From Dongia rigui (lineage in GTDB: Bacteria; Pseudomonadota; Alphaproteobacteria; Dongiales; Dongiaceae): a stretch of DNA of 64,000 nucleotides. The notes under the pieces are model-generated. The model saw only the letters and a list, made by a program, of their open reading frames with translations, did no database searches and was not told the DNA's origin. Position 1 is the first letter of the stretch. Each line of letters begins with the position of its first letter. Location: positions 682,001-746,000 of the forward strand of contig NZ_JAXCLX010000002.1 of assembly GCF_034044635.1 (NCBI RefSeq), given 5' to 3'. The position numbers and the translations under genes were made by a program. Shown in pieces: positions 53,464 through 63,062 of the stretch.

Positions 53464-54677
53464 CCGATCTGGGCCGCGATGGCGCGCAAGGCGGCAAGGA
53501 TGTGTCGGTCCATTGCTTCATCGACCGGCAGGGGCTGCGAGGAGACTTTTACAGCCACCATCTCGGCCTTGCGGTCGATATAGATCCACTGGCCATGAAT
53601 GCCGACGGCACAGAATGCCTCGCGCGCGTCATCGACGACATACCATTTGCTGCGATACTTGCCGCCGGGAATGAAATTGGCCATGTCGCCGCGTGCCCAG
53701 GCGCCCGCATCGCCATTCTTCACGATATCGTCGACCCATGCACGGGGGACGACGGTCTTGCCGCCAGCGGTGCCGTGATTGCGCATCATCTCGCCAAAGC
53801 GGGCGAGGTCGCGCAGGGTTGCACTCATGCCACCGGCCGTGCGCGCGGCGCCTAAGCGATCGACGGTCACATAGGCCGGCATTTCGGCACCGATATGCTG
53901 CCAGATACCCTCGCTGAGGATATCGGCGAGCTTGCGGCCCGAGGCGCGTTCCAGCAGCCAACCCAAGAAGTCCGAATTGGGCGACACATAGTGAAAGGCG
54001 TGGCCGTGATCACCTGTCGCCCGGCGGATGCTGGCAAGAAAGCTGCGCAGATCGCCGGCTGTTTCCGGATTGTCGACCGGGTTCCAGCCACTCGCCTTGC
54101 GATAGCGCATGAAGTCGCCTTCGGGGTCGAGGTAATTCTCGGTGAAGTCGATCGCCACGGTCATGTCGAGCACATGGCGCACGGTTGCATCGCCATAGGC
54201 CGAGTTCTTCGCCTCAGGCAGGTACTGCGTGACGGGGGCGTCCGGATCGAGCTGGCCGCTCTCCACCAGCAGGCCGGCAAGCGCACCCGTGATCGATTTG
54301 CTGACCGAAAAGACGATATGTGGCCGGTTGGCGGCGAGCGCTGCCGCGTAATGCTCGGTCAGGATACGGCCCTGGCGCAGCACCAGGAAACCATCGGTGA
54401 AGGTGTCGGCCAGCATGCCCGCAACGATCCCGTTCTGGCCGTCGCTGGTGCGATAGCCCACGGCGCTGAGATCGGTCGGCGCCGCAATCAGCGGAACCAT
54501 GCTTGCAGGATCATGGGCGATGATGGCGCTGGGGACGATCTCGGACACATGCGAGAAGGACCAGCGGTTGAATGGGGCATTGCGCCAATTGGCCAGGGTC
54601 ACCTGGTCGGCGGCATCGGCCGGCGAGGCTTGCATCAACCCGGCCTGAAACGGCATTCCATCCATCGCGCTATCCAT
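53460..54677 (-). CDS. Serine hydrolase, class C beta-lactamase/NylB-like family
   Basis: About 405 residues. The nucleophile motif SxxK appears as FSVSKSITG, followed by HYVSPNSDFLGWLLERASG (the YxN-equivalent region as found in 6-aminohexanoate-dimer hydrolases) and the C-terminal HGQWIYIDRKAEMVAVKVSS. No signal peptide is seen after ATG 54677, so it is probably cytoplasmic; ATGs at 54665 and 54656 are alternatives. Natural substrate unknown: esterase or amide hydrolase. It is not co-transcribed with the ABC genes. Confidence 0.88.
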   Translation of the reverse strand: MDSAMDGMPFQAGLMQASPADAADQVTLANWRNAPFNRWSFSHVSEIVPSAIIAHDPASMVPLIAAPTDLSAVGYRTSDGQNGIVAGMLADTFTDGFLVLRQGRILTEHYAAALAANRPHIVFSVSKSITGALAGLLVESGQLDPDAPVTQYLPEAKNSAYGDATVRHVLDMTVAIDFTENYLDPEGDFMRYRKASGWNPVDNPETAGDLRSFLASIRRATGDHGHAFHYVSPNSDFLGWLLERASGRKLADILSEGIWQHIGAEMPAYVTVDRLGAARTAGGMSATLRDLARFGEMMRNHGTAGGKTVVPRAWVDDIVKNGDAGAWARGDMANFIPGGKYRSKWYVVDDAREAFCAVGIHGQWIYIDRKAEMVAVKVSSQPLPVDEAMDRHILAALRAIAAQIG

Positions 54678-54874
54678 CCAGTCATTCGGTCGTTTAACAG
54701 TGCCGCAATCTAGCGCTGCGCGCTGGGTGCTGCCAAGGCCCGGAGACCGTCGTTTACGGCATGCAAGGATAGACGGCGGCGAAGCTGTGGCCGCGGGCGA
54801 ACTGTAGAGTGTGGCCGGATCGCGATCGGGGCCGCAATGACTTGGCCACGGCCAAGGCCGCGCCGGCGGAAAAG

Positions 54875-55273
54875 TCAGATCAGCTCGACAATCAGCAATA
54901 CGATGCCAACCATCGATACGGCCCAGCTGGCCGTCCGCAGCCATGGAATACCGACGAGGTAAATGACGGCATAGGCCAGCCGCGCCCAGAAGAAGAGTTG
55001 CGCGCCGAGAACAGTCATCGGCGCGCTGTGACCCGTTACCTGAACGATCAGGACCAATGCGGCGAAAAGCGGCAGGTTTTCCAGCATGTTGCGATGCGCC
55101 CGCTGGGCTCGACCGGCGAGGCCCAAGGCCGTCGGCATGCCCTCACGGTTACCGGCCAGTGTCGGCAGACCGACCTGGGTTTGCAGCGTGACTGCGGAAA
55201 CGACCATTTGCACCAGGCAGAGGATGACGCTCCAGACCAGGAGTGAAAGTTCCGTCGGCAGTTCCATCGGCAT
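54875..55273 (-). CDS. MAPEG-family membrane protein
   Basis: A 132-residue protein with four TM helices. The MAPEG pattern is visible: an early hydrophobic helix, GRAQRAHRNMLENLPLFAALVLIVQ, then RLAYAVIYLVGIPWLRTASWAVSMVGI. Bacterial MAPEG members are related to microsomal glutathione transferases, but substrates are rarely known. Start 55273 lies behind GGGGGAGG. It sits downstream of the gap terminator, so it is separately expressed. Confidence 0.88.
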   Translation of the reverse strand: MPMELPTELSLLVWSVILCLVQMVVSAVTLQTQVGLPTLAGNREGMPTALGLAGRAQRAHRNMLENLPLFAALVLIVQVTGHSAPMTVLGAQLFFWARLAYAVIYLVGIPWLRTASWAVSMVGIVLLIVELI

Positions 55274-55340
55274 GACAACCTCCCCCTTATGACGAAGCGG
55301 CAATGATAGCGTGGGGCCGCGCCATTCGATAGGGGTGGTA

Positions 55341-55374
55341 AAAGAAAAGCCCCCGCGTCAGGGACGCGAGGGCT
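55341..55374 (-). terminator. Rho-independent terminator of the gap transcript
   Basis: On the reverse strand AGCCCTCGCGT–ACGCGGGGGCT forms an 11-base-pair stem (one G·U pair) followed by TTTTCTTTT, 24 bases behind the gap stop. Confidence 0.9.
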
Positions 55375-55397
55375 CTTGGAGGACCGTGCCGGCGCTC

Positions 55398-56408
55398 TTA
55401 ACCGAGCTTACCGACCGCAACGAGCGTATCGCACATCCGGTTGGAGAAACCCCATTCATTGTCGTACCAGCTCAGCACGCGCACCAAGGTGCCTTCGATG
55501 ACCTGGGTCTGCGACAGATCAAAGGTCGAGCTGTTCTGGTTGTGATTGAAGTCGATCGACACCAGCGGCTGGTCGTTGGTGCCAAGAATGCCCTTCAGCG
55601 GACCGCTGGCGGCAGCCTTGATGATCGCGGCGTTGACTTTTTCCTTGGTCGTGGGTTTCGACGCCACGAACTTGAAGTCGACGACCGAGACATTGGGCGT
55701 CGGCACGCGGATCGACGACCCGTCGAGCTTGCCGGCCATTTCCGGCAGCACCAGGCCGACGGCCTTGGCGGCACCGGTCGTGGTCGGGATCATGCTGAGG
55801 GCCGCGGCGCGCGCGCGGTAGAGGTCCTTGTGCATGGTATCGAGCGTCGGCTGGTCGCCGGTATAGGAATGGATCGTCGTCATGTAGCCATGCTCGATGC
55901 CGATCGCCTTGTTGAGGACGGCAACGACCGGCACCAGGCAGTTCGTGGTGCAGGAGGCGTTCGAGATGATCTTGTGCGCTTTTTTGAGCTTCTTGTCGTT
56001 GACGCCATAGACGACGGTAAGGTCCGAATTGGTGCCCGGGGCCGAAATAACGACGCGCTTGGCGCCCGCCGCAATGTGCTGCATCGCCTTTTCACGGTCG
56101 GTGAACAGGCCGGTGCATTCGGCAACGACGTCGATCTTGAGGTCCTTCCACGGCAGCTTGGCCGGATCGCGCTCGGCCGTCACTGTGATCCAGCCGCGGC
56201 CCACATCCATGGCGCCGGCCTTGGTCTTCACCTCGCCCGCAAACGCGCCGTGCACGGAATCGCGGCGGAAGAGGTGTGCGTTGGTCTCGACGGGGCCGAG
56301 ATCGTTGATCGCGACGATCTCGAGGTCCTTGCGGCCCGATTCCATCATCGCACGGAGCACGAGACGGCCGATGCGGCCGAAGCCATTGATCGCAACCCGG
56401 ATTGCCAT
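55398..56408 (-). CDS. gap: Type I glyceraldehyde-3-phosphate dehydrogenase
   Basis: A 336-residue glycolytic/Calvin enzyme. The N-terminus [17 protein letters not shown] binds the cofactor and [20 protein letters not shown] places Asp36 to favour NAD. The catalytic Cys153 lies in [12 protein letters not shown] and the His in [13 protein letters not shown], and the end is [12 protein letters not shown]. It lies downstream of tkt on the same strand, with a palindromic repeat in the 141-base gap. A phosphoglycerate kinase gene, which often follows, is absent here: a terminator comes next. Confidence 0.97.
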   Translation of the reverse strand: MAIRVAINGFGRIGRLVLRAMMESGRKDLEIVAINDLGPVETNAHLFRRDSVHGAFAGEVKTKAGAMDVGRGWITVTAERDPAKLPWKDLKIDVVAECTGLFTDREKAMQHIAAGAKRVVISAPGTNSDLTVVYGVNDKKLKKAHKIISNASCTTNCLVPVVAVLNKAIGIEHGYMTTIHSYTGDQPTLDTMHKDLYRARAAALSMIPTTTGAAKAVGLVLPEMAGKLDGSSIRVPTPNVSVVDFKFVASKPTTKEKVNAAIIKAAASGPLKGILGTNDQPLVSIDFNHNQNSSTFDLSQTQVIEGTLVRVLSWYDNEWGFSNRMCDTLVAVGKLG

Positions 56409-56450
56409 GTTCTTACCTTTCTCGATATTGAGCGAATGCCCTAACTACAG

Positions 56451-56528
56451 CGTCATTGCCGGGCTTGACCCGGCAATCCACTCTTGCAGTTGATAGAGTG
56501 GATGCCCGGGTCAGGCCCGGGCATGACG
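56451..56528. repeat. Cloverleaf-like palindromic intergenic repeat between tkt and gap
   Basis: Outer arms CGTCAT/ATGACG enclose three hairpins: TGCCGGG/CCCGGCA, ATCCACTCT/AGAGTGGAT and TGCCCGGG/CCCGGGCA. Sequence of the type TCATTGCCGGGCTTGACCCGGCAATCCA is dispersed in many alphaproteobacterial genomes (general knowledge). Being inside a probable operon it may act on mRNA stability between tkt and gap. Confidence 0.8.
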
Positions 56529-56549
56529 AATGAAACAGTCGGTCCAAGC

Positions 56550-58547
56550 TTAAAGTTTCGCGGTCACGGCGTCGACGATGGCCGCCGGCGTGATGCCGAA
56601 ATTGGTATAGAGATCGTTGATCGGAGCGGAGGCGCCGAAGCCCTTCATGCCGATGAAGATGCCGTCCGTGCCGATATAGCGCTCCCAGCCGAAGCCGATG
56701 GCCGCCTCGACTGCGACCTTGAGGCCCGTGCCCAGCACTTCCTTCTTATAGGCAGCCGATTGCTGCTCGAAGAGTTCCCAGCTCGGCATCGAGACGACGG
56801 CGGTGCCGATGCCTTTTTCTTCCAGGATCTTCTGCGCCTCGACCGCGATGGCGACTTCGGAACCGGTCGCCATCAATGTCACCTTGCGCTCCTTCTGCGT
56901 CGGGCGGATGACATAGGCGCCGCGTGCGCAATGGTTGGCATTGGCGGCGTCGGCGCGCAGATGCGGCAGGGCCTGGCGGGTGAGGGCCAGAACCGACGGC
57001 CGGTCCTTGGTGGTCAGCGCCAGCGCCCAGCACTCGGCCGTTTCCATCGTGTCGCACGGACGGAAGACGAGGAGGTTGGGGATCGCGCGCAAGGCCGCCA
57101 GCTGCTCGACCGGCTGGTGGGTCGGACCGTCTTCGCCGAGACCGATCGAGTCATGCGTCATGACATATATGACGCGCTGGTTCATCAGCGCGGAGAGGCG
57201 AATGGCCGGACGGCAATAATCGGTGAAGACCAGGAACGTGCCGCCGAAGGGAATGACGCCGCCATGCAGGGCCATGCCATTCATCGCCGCGGCCATGCCG
57301 TGCTCGCGGATGCCGTAATAGATATAGTTGCCGCCGTAATTCTCGGCCGTGACCGGCTTCGTCGCCTTGGCCTTGGTGTTGTTCGAACCGGTGAGGTCCG
57401 CCGAGCCGCCGATCAGTTCGGGAATGGCCGGAACCAGGGTGTCGAGGACCAGTTGCGACGACTGACGGGTGGCTAGCTTGGGCGCATCCTTGGCGATGCT
57501 GGATTTGAGATCGCCGAGGACCTCGGCGAAGTTCGCCGGCAGGTCGCCCTTCATCACGCGCTCGAACTCGGCCTTCTGGCTGTTGGCGTCGAGGCGCTTG
57601 CTCCAGGCATTCATGTCGGCAGCGCCACGGCTGCCGATCCCGGCCCAGGCGGATTTGATATCAGCGGGAATTTCGAACGGCGCATGGGACCAGCCGAGCT
57701 TCTCGCGGGCGCCGGCCACTTCTTCCTTGCCGAGCGGCGAGCCATGGGTTGCCGAGGTGCCGGCCTTCTTCGGCGCGCCGAAGCCGATCACCGTCTTGCA
57801 GGCGATGAGGCTGGGTTTTGAGGATTTCTTGGCGGCGGCGATGGCGGCCGAGACGGCCTCCGGGTCATGGCCGTCGACCCGCGCGGTCGACCAACCACTC
57901 GCCTCGAAACGCTTCAACTGGTCGTCGGAGCAGGAGAGGGAGACCGAACCATCGATCGAGATGCCGTTATCGTCGAAGAGAACGATGAGCTTGTTGAGCT
58001 TCAGATGGCCGGCGAGCGAGATCGCCTCGTGGCTGATGCCTTCCATGAGGCAGCCGTCACCGGCGATGACATAAGTGTAGTGGTCGACCAGATCGTCGCC
58101 AAAGCGGGCGTTCAGCATGCGCTCGGCAAGGGCGAAGCCGACCGAATTGGCGATGCCCTGGCCGAGCGGACCCGTGGTCGTTTCGACGCCTGGCGTATGA
58201 CCGAATTCCGGATGGCCCGGCGTCTTGCTGCCCCATTGGCGGAAGCGCTTCAACTCGTCGAGCGTGACACCCGGCACACCGGTGAGGTGCAGCAGCGAAT
58301 ACATCAGCATCGAACCGTGACCGGCGGAGAGGATGAACCGGTCGCGATCCGGCCAGCAGGGATTGGCGGCGTTGAACTTCAGATGGCGCTGAAAGAGGAC
58401 CGTCGCCACATCGGCCATGCCCATCGGCATACCCGGATGGCCGGAATTGGCAGCCTCGACGGCATCCATCGATAAAGCGCGGATGGCGTTGGCGAGGTCT
58501 TTGTGGGGGATCGTGCTCTTGGCGGCGGCGGCCGAGTTGGCGTCCAT
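56550..58547 (-). CDS. tkt: Transketolase
   Basis: About 665 residues. The thiamine diphosphate site is [32 protein letters not shown]; the N-terminal [13 protein letters not shown] is conserved, as are the Pyr-domain [15 protein letters not shown] and [19 protein letters not shown]. Three consecutive ATGs (58553, 58550, 58547) follow AAGGA; spacing favours the last. It shuttles two-carbon units between ketose and aldose phosphates and would accept the xylulose 5-phosphate made by the FGGY kinase of this window. Confidence 0.97.
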   Translation of the reverse strand: MDANSAAAAKSTIPHKDLANAIRALSMDAVEAANSGHPGMPMGMADVATVLFQRHLKFNAANPCWPDRDRFILSAGHGSMLMYSLLHLTGVPGVTLDELKRFRQWGSKTPGHPEFGHTPGVETTTGPLGQGIANSVGFALAERMLNARFGDDLVDHYTYVIAGDGCLMEGISHEAISLAGHLKLNKLIVLFDDNGISIDGSVSLSCSDDQLKRFEASGWSTARVDGHDPEAVSAAIAAAKKSSKPSLIACKTVIGFGAPKKAGTSATHGSPLGKEEVAGAREKLGWSHAPFEIPADIKSAWAGIGSRGAADMNAWSKRLDANSQKAEFERVMKGDLPANFAEVLGDLKSSIAKDAPKLATRQSSQLVLDTLVPAIPELIGGSADLTGSNNTKAKATKPVTAENYGGNYIYYGIREHGMAAAMNGMALHGGVIPFGGTFLVFTDYCRPAIRLSALMNQRVIYVMTHDSIGLGEDGPTHQPVEQLAALRAIPNLLVFRPCDTMETAECWALALTTKDRPSVLALTRQALPHLRADAANANHCARGAYVIRPTQKERKVTLMATGSEVAIAVEAQKILEEKGIGTAVVSMPSWELFEQQSAAYKKEVLGTGLKVAVEAAIGFGWERYIGTDGIFIGMKGFGASAPINDLYTNFGITPAAIVDAVTAKL

Positions 58548-58844
58548 CATCATTCCTTGGATGACCGGTAGATACCGGGGAATCCTCACATGGCGGCCGA
58601 CCGATCCGGCCACCGGATCGGGGCGGAACATGCCCGCCTGGGGCCGCTAGGTCAACACCGGATTCCCGCTGAATTTGGCGCAAAGTTCCAAGTTCTTGCA
58701 GCTCTGTGACAGTTTGGAAGGCGGCTTCGGTTGACGTCGCTTGAAGAGGTCGAGTAAACGAGAAGAACAATATGTTTGAAACCGGCCCCGCGAGGCCGGA
58801 AACAGAATCGGACCGTCGCAACCGGGGGCAGGAACCGACCAAGG

Positions 58845-59072
58845 ATGTCCAAGCTGGATATGGCATTGAGCCGCCTCGACGCGGCGATGGCGCGACTGGA
58901 TTCGGCGGTCGAGGATAGCTCCTCCCGCGGGTACCAGGATCGCGACCTCTTGCAGACCGAATTGGCTGTGCTGCGGCAGACCTATACGCTGCTGCAGACT
59001 GAGGCCCGTTTGGTCTCGGACCGGCTCGATGATGTGATCGGACGCATGCATACCGTGACCGAGGGGGCCTGA
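58845..59072 (+). CDS. Small coiled-coil protein upstream of zapA (DUF4164-like)
   Basis: A 75-residue highly helical protein (KLDMALSRLDAAMARLDSAVED … LLQTELAVLRQTYTLLQTEARLVSDRLDDVIGRM) with heptad spacing over nearly its whole length. ATG 58845 is preferred; the frame extending to 58776 adds basic, non-helical residues. It is encoded five bases before zapA, the usual place for DUF4164 proteins in alphaproteobacteria, and may take part in Z-ring regulation. Divergent from tkt. Confidence 0.75.
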   Translation: MSKLDMALSRLDAAMARLDSAVEDSSSRGYQDRDLLQTELAVLRQTYTLLQTEARLVSDRLDDVIGRMHTVTEGA

Positions 59073-59077
59073 ACACC

Positions 59078-59407
59078 ATGCCGACCGTCACCATTGCGTT
59101 GAATGGCCGCAACTATGACATCGCCTGCGGTGAAGGCGAGGAGGGGCGGGTCCAGGAACTGGCCGGCGAACTGCGCCGCCGCATGGAGGGCCTCGCCAAG
59201 AATGCCGGGCCGGTCGCTGAAAACCTCCTGTTTGCGCTGACCGGCATCCTCTTGGCCGACGAGCTTGACCAGAAAAACCGGCAGATCGCACAGCTGAAAG
59301 GCCAGCAGGAAGACCTGGTGCAAAGGCGCGAGATTGCCCTTGCCGATACCATCGAACGCCTCGCCGTGAAGATCGAGGCTATTGCGGCCAGGCTGGAAGC
59401 AGCCTAA
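59078..59407 (+). CDS. zapA: ZapA, cell-division FtsZ-ring stabiliser
   Basis: A 109-residue protein. The N-terminal beta part VTIALNGRNYDIACGEGEEGRVQELAGEL is the ZapA dimer head, followed by a long coiled-coil helix (ENLLFALTGILLADELDQKNRQIAQLKG). ZapA tetramers crosslink FtsZ filaments. Immediately followed by the 6S RNA and the 5-formyl-THF cyclo-ligase gene, a synteny conserved across proteobacteria. Confidence 0.93.
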   Translation: MPTVTIALNGRNYDIACGEGEEGRVQELAGELRRRMEGLAKNAGPVAENLLFALTGILLADELDQKNRQIAQLKGQQEDLVQRREIALADTIERLAVKIEAIAARLEAA

Positions 59408-59565
59408 GTACCTCCTTGGGCGGACCGCTACGGGGTGCGATAGCCGGGTAATCCCTGAGGCCAATTCTAACCTCTAGGGAGCTGTCCCTACCTGGACCCT
59501 TGGTCCTGGCATATGGCGCCCACCTGCTTAGGCAGGCCACGGAGGATTCATACGTGCGAACGGCC
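59408..59565 (+). ncRNA. ssrS: 6S RNA (ssrS)
   Basis: The 256-base gap between zapA and the 5-formyl-THF cyclo-ligase gene is the conserved home of 6S RNA. CCTCCTTGGGC (59411-59421) pairs with GGCCACGGAGG (59535-59545) as closing stem. The interior has AT-rich unpaired stretches flanking a distal GC hairpin (TCTAGGGAGCTGTCCCTAC), consistent with the long rod with a central open-promoter-like bubble. 6S RNA sequesters housekeeping RNA polymerase in stationary phase. The exact ends are estimated. Confidence 0.8.
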
Positions 59566-59589
59566 CAGGTGGCACCGCCCACCTCATCA

Positions 59590-59635
59590 CAGCCGCATCT
59601 CTGATCGATAAACCCGATCAAAGGTGCGGCTGTTT
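59590..59635 (+). terminator. Terminator hairpin behind 6S RNA
   Basis: CAGCCGCA pairs with TGCGGCTG around an inner hairpin TGATCG/CGATCA, followed by TTTGCTATTT. It lies just before the cyclo-ligase ribosome-binding site and may end the 6S transcript while letting some polymerase pass. Confidence 0.7.
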
Positions 59636-59663
59636 GCTATTTGGTCGATCAAAGTAAGGCTCC

Positions 59664-60260
59664 ATGGATTCCGCAGAACTCGCTGATTTTAAAACACAAT
59701 TGCGCAAAGAGGCCTTTGCGGTCAGGGAACAGGCGTGGCGTGCCGACCCAGATGCGGGTGAGGGGCTGGAGCGCCATCTGATCGAAGCTTTGGCCATGCC
59801 ACCCGGGATCGCCATCTCCGGTTACTGGCCGTTGCCGGGCGAGATCGACGTGCGGCCGGCGCTGCGGCACTACCATCGTGAAGGCCACCGGATCGGTCTG
59901 CCGGTCGTCATCGGCAAGCACCAGCCGCTGGTTTTCCGGTCGTGGGATCCGGCAGTCGACCTTGTGCAGGGCAGTTTCCGAGTCATGACCCCGCCGCCCG
60001 AGGCGCCGGAAGTGGTGCCGACCATCCTTTTGGTGCCGCTGCTCGCCTTCGATCCGGAGGGCTATCGACTGGGCTATGGCGGCGGCTTTTATGATCGCAC
60101 GCTGGCCAAGCTGCGAGCCGAGGCGCATGCTGTGGCGGTCGGTGTGGCCTATGGCGCCCAGGAGGTACCGCAGGTGCCGCGCGGCACCTTCGACCAGCCC
60201 CTCGACTTCATTGTGACAGAGCACGCCGTGTTCAAGTTTTCAGACAAGATCGGATTCTAA
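59664..60260 (+). CDS. 5-formyltetrahydrofolate cyclo-ligase
   Basis: A 198-residue enzyme (YgfA/FAU family) that converts 5-formyl-THF to 5,10-methenyl-THF with ATP. N-terminal basic helix LRKEAFAVREQAW, then GYWPLPGEIDVRP and the hallmark PLLAFDPEGYRLGYGGGFYDRTLAKL near the C-terminus. It follows 6S RNA as in other proteobacteria. AAGTAAGG precedes the ATG. Confidence 0.95.
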   Translation: MDSAELADFKTQLRKEAFAVREQAWRADPDAGEGLERHLIEALAMPPGIAISGYWPLPGEIDVRPALRHYHREGHRIGLPVVIGKHQPLVFRSWDPAVDLVQGSFRVMTPPPEAPEVVPTILLVPLLAFDPEGYRLGYGGGFYDRTLAKLRAEAHAVAVGVAYGAQEVPQVPRGTFDQPLDFIVTEHAVFKFSDKIGF

Positions 60261-60264
60261 CTGA

Positions 60265-61104
60265 ATGAATTTGTTGTTTTTAGGTGATCTGGTTGGCCGC
60301 GCTGGCCGCGATGTCGTCGTTGACAACCTGCCCAAGCTGCGCCGTGATCTGGCTGTCGATTTTGTCGTCGCCAATGTGGAAAACGCCGCCGGCGGTTTCG
60401 GTATCACCCAGAAGCTTCTGAACGAACTCTTCGCCGCCGGCGTGGATTGCGCGACGACGGGCAATCATGTTTGGGACCAGAAGGAGACGGTGGCTTTCAT
60501 CGGCAGCGAGCCGCGTTTGCTGCGGCCGCTGAACTTCCCGCAAGGCACGCCGGGCAAGGGCGCCGGGGTGTTCCAAACCGCCCGCGGCAAGAAGGTTGTC
60601 GTCGCCAATCTGATGGGCCGCCTTTTCATGGATCCGCTCGACGATCCCTTTGCGGCTGCCGAGGCGCTGCTCAAGACCTATCGTCTGGGCGGCAATGCGG
60701 ATGCGATCCTGTTCGATTTCCATGGCGAGGCCACCAGCGAGAAGATGGCCTTCGGCCACTTCCTCGACGGACGGGTCAGCTTCGTGGTGGGAACCCATAC
60801 CCACGTCCCCACGGCTGATCACATGGTCTTGGAGAAGGGCACAGCCTACCAATCCGATGCCGGCATGTGCGGCGACTATGATTCCGTGATTGGCATGGAA
60901 AAGGCCAATCCGGTGCTGCGTTTCACCCGCAAGCTGCCGACCGAGCGGCTCAGCCCCGCGAATGGCGCCGGGACAATGTGTGGTGTTCTGGTTGAAACCG
61001 ACGATGCCACCGGCCTTGCGCGTCGTATTGCGCCGGTGCGTGTCGGCGGCAAGCTTGAGCCGGCTCTGCCGAAATGGGCGTCAGCCCTGGCCGCTGCGAA
61101 ATAG
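60265..61104 (+). CDS. YmdB-like metallophosphoesterase (TIGR00282 family)
   Basis: A 279-residue di-metal phosphoesterase. Metal ligands lie in FLGDLVGRAGRD, VVANVENAAGGFG, TTGNHVWDQKE, DFHGEATSEK and GTHTHVPTADH. Bacillus YmdB hydrolyses 2',3'-cyclic nucleotides and cAMP, influencing biofilm choice; family members in proteobacteria are mostly uncharacterised. Starts four bases after the cyclo-ligase stop. cAMP turnover would connect with the CHASE2 cyclase, but that is speculation. Confidence 0.93.
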   Translation: MNLLFLGDLVGRAGRDVVVDNLPKLRRDLAVDFVVANVENAAGGFGITQKLLNELFAAGVDCATTGNHVWDQKETVAFIGSEPRLLRPLNFPQGTPGKGAGVFQTARGKKVVVANLMGRLFMDPLDDPFAAAEALLKTYRLGGNADAILFDFHGEATSEKMAFGHFLDGRVSFVVGTHTHVPTADHMVLEKGTAYQSDAGMCGDYDSVIGMEKANPVLRFTRKLPTERLSPANGAGTMCGVLVETDDATGLARRIAPVRVGGKLEPALPKWASALAAAK

Positions 61105-61196
61105 CCCACGGGGTATGACCCGCTGCCCGGGTCAAAAATGTCGTGAAAGAAGGAACTGTGGCTGTTTCAGCCGCCGGAACCCGCGAGAAGGCCTGA

Positions 61197-61463
61197 TCAG
61201 GCCCGCTTGCCGCCGGCTACTGCCATGAAGCGGTCGACTTCATCCTGCATCTGCTCCGCCCGGGCCATGAACTGCCGGGCCATGTCGTGCACTCGGTCGC
61301 AGGCACGGGGTTCACCATCGCCGGCCATTTTAAGGGCCCCGCTGACGCCTTCGATACCCATTTGACGAGCCACCTGGGTGACGACTTCCGCCATGCGGCG
61401 GATCTCGGCCTCCAGATTGACACTCCGGCTCTCGCTTCCGGATTCCCGGATGGTTCGGGACAT
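61197..61463 (-). CDS. Small hypothetical helical protein
   Basis: An 88-residue protein: a Ser/Glu-rich N-terminus followed by helices (NLEAEIRRMAEVVTQVARQMG … HDMARQFMARAEQMQDEVDRFMAVAGG). Start 61463 lies behind GAGGG; the frame continues to 61508. It resembles no family I can name; the helices recall the cytoplasmic tail of a chemoreceptor but there is no signalling hairpin. It stands alone between convergent and divergent neighbours, with good ribosome binding and typical codon use, so it is probably a real gene. Confidence 0.65.
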   Translation of the reverse strand: MSRTIRESGSESRSVNLEAEIRRMAEVVTQVARQMGIEGVSGALKMAGDGEPRACDRVHDMARQFMARAEQMQDEVDRFMAVAGGKRA

Positions 61464-61781
61464 GGTGAACCCTCGATTTCGTCCGCATTTGGCCCGAATC
61501 GGCGCCAATCGTTAAAAGCTATAGGGAGGTTTCCGTAAACGAGTCATGAATTTTGCGGCCCGACTCCAAAAATCTCCGCTAATCCGCAGATTGGGGTGTG
61601 CGCTCGGTTCTGGTGGCCGGCGGGGCTCCGCCGGGCTTGGCAGGCCCGGGAATTGTGCTAAAAGGCGTCAAAATCCTGCCATATTCGCGGTCTAGCGTCG
61701 CCTCAAGGATGGCGCCGATCCCAACATGTGGTCAGGATTTGCCGATAGTCCACACTAGGTTTTGCGTTCAGGAACGGATCG

Positions 61782-62531
61782 ATGGCTGGCCATTCCCAAT
61801 TTAAGAACATCATGTATCGCAAGGGCGCGCAGGATGCGAAGCGCGCCAAGGTCTTCACCAAGATCATCCGCGAATTGACGGTCTCGGCAAAGATGGGCAA
61901 CCCGGACCCGGCGACCAACCCGCGCCTCCGGGCAGCGGTAATCGCCGCCCGCGACGCCAACATGCCCAAGGACACCATGGAGCGCGCGATCAAGCGCGGC
62001 GCCGGGGGCGAAGACAACACGGCCTATGACGAGGTGCGTTACGAGGGCTATGGCCCGGGTGGCGTCGCGGTCATTGTCGAGGCCCTGACCGACAATCGCA
62101 ACCGAACGGCCACTGAAGTGCGCACCGCCTTTGCCAAGGCTGGCGGAAACCTGGGCGAAACGAATTCGGTCAGTTTCATGTTCGAGCGCAAGGGCGTCAT
62201 CCGCTATCCGGCGAAGGCGGGGAGTGCCGATGCCGTGTTCGAGGTGGCGCTTGAGGCCGGTGCCGACAACGTGGAATCCGACGCCGAGGCGCATGAGATC
62301 ACCTGTGCGCCGGAGGATTTCGCGGCGGTCCGCGACGGCCTGGAAGCCAAGTTCAAGGAAGCCAAGGAAGCCCGCCTGCAATGGCGCCCGGTGACCACGG
62401 CGCCGGTCGATGCCGAGACGGCCGAGGCGCTGTTCAAGCTGATCGACACGCTGGAAGACAATGACGACGTCCAGACTGTCAGCGCCAATTTCGAAGTGTC
62501 GGAAGAGACGCTCGCCAAGCTGACGGCATAG
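61782..62531 (+). CDS. YebC/PmpR-family regulator or translation factor
   Basis: A 249-residue protein, the standard length. The opening [23 protein letters not shown] is diagnostic, as are [11 protein letters not shown] and the acidic central domain [18 protein letters not shown]. YebC proteins were named transcriptional regulators, and some are now reported to ease ribosome stalling at proline runs. Encoded just upstream of ruvC, a widely conserved order. Confidence 0.96.
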   Translation: MAGHSQFKNIMYRKGAQDAKRAKVFTKIIRELTVSAKMGNPDPATNPRLRAAVIAARDANMPKDTMERAIKRGAGGEDNTAYDEVRYEGYGPGGVAVIVEALTDNRNRTATEVRTAFAKAGGNLGETNSVSFMFERKGVIRYPAKAGSADAVFEVALEAGADNVESDAEAHEITCAPEDFAAVRDGLEAKFKEAKEARLQWRPVTTAPVDAETAEALFKLIDTLEDNDDVQTVSANFEVSEETLAKLTA

Positions 62532-62546
62532 AGCTTAAGGAACGGC

Positions 62547-63062
62547 ATGCGAATTCTCGGACTGGATCCCGGTCTGCAGCATACCGGCTGGGGCGTCATC
62601 GACGCCGTCGGCTCGCGTATCTCCTATGTCGGTGCCGGCGTGGTGAATTCGGATGCCAAGCTCGATTTGGCGCAGCGCCTCGTTCAGATCCATGACGGGT
62701 TGCGCGACGTGATCGACCGCCATCAACCAGACGAGGCGGCGGTGGAAGAAACTTTCGTCAACAAGAACCCGAGCTCGACGCTGAAACTCGGCCTGGCGCG
62801 CGGCGTCTCACTGCTGGTGCCGGCGCTCTACAAGCTGCATGTCGCCGAATATCCCACCAACCTCGTGAAGAAGTCGGTGGTAGGGGCGGGGCACGCGGAC
62901 AAGGAACAGGTCAAGATGATGGTGGGCGTGCTGCTGCCGGCGGCGCGCGACCAGAAGAGCTCTGATGCCGCCGATGCCTTGGCCGTCGCCATCTGCCATG
63001 CCCATCACATGGGGACGCTGGGGAAATGGGGTGCCAAGGACTTTCGTGAGGTTGCCCGTTGA
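62547..63062 (+). CDS. ruvC: RuvC, Holliday junction resolvase
   Basis: A 171-residue RNase H-fold nuclease. Acidic active-site residues are seen in RILGLDPGLQHTGWG (Asp7), AVEETF (Glu) and SSDAADALAVAICHAHH (Asp pair). It resolves four-way junctions together with RuvAB. The TGA overlaps the ruvA start TTG. Confidence 0.97.
   Translation: MRILGLDPGLQHTGWGVIDAVGSRISYVGAGVVNSDAKLDLAQRLVQIHDGLRDVIDRHQPDEAAVEETFVNKNPSSTLKLGLARGVSLLVPALYKLHVAEYPTNLVKKSVVGAGHADKEQVKMMVGVLLPAARDQKSSDAADALAVAICHAHHMGTLGKWGAKDFREVAR

Noticed and set aside
61117-61135. TGACCCG…CGGGTCA hairpin between the phosphoesterase and the small hypothetical gene
   Set aside because: A 7-bp stem without a U-tract on either strand in the right place; too weak to call a terminator.
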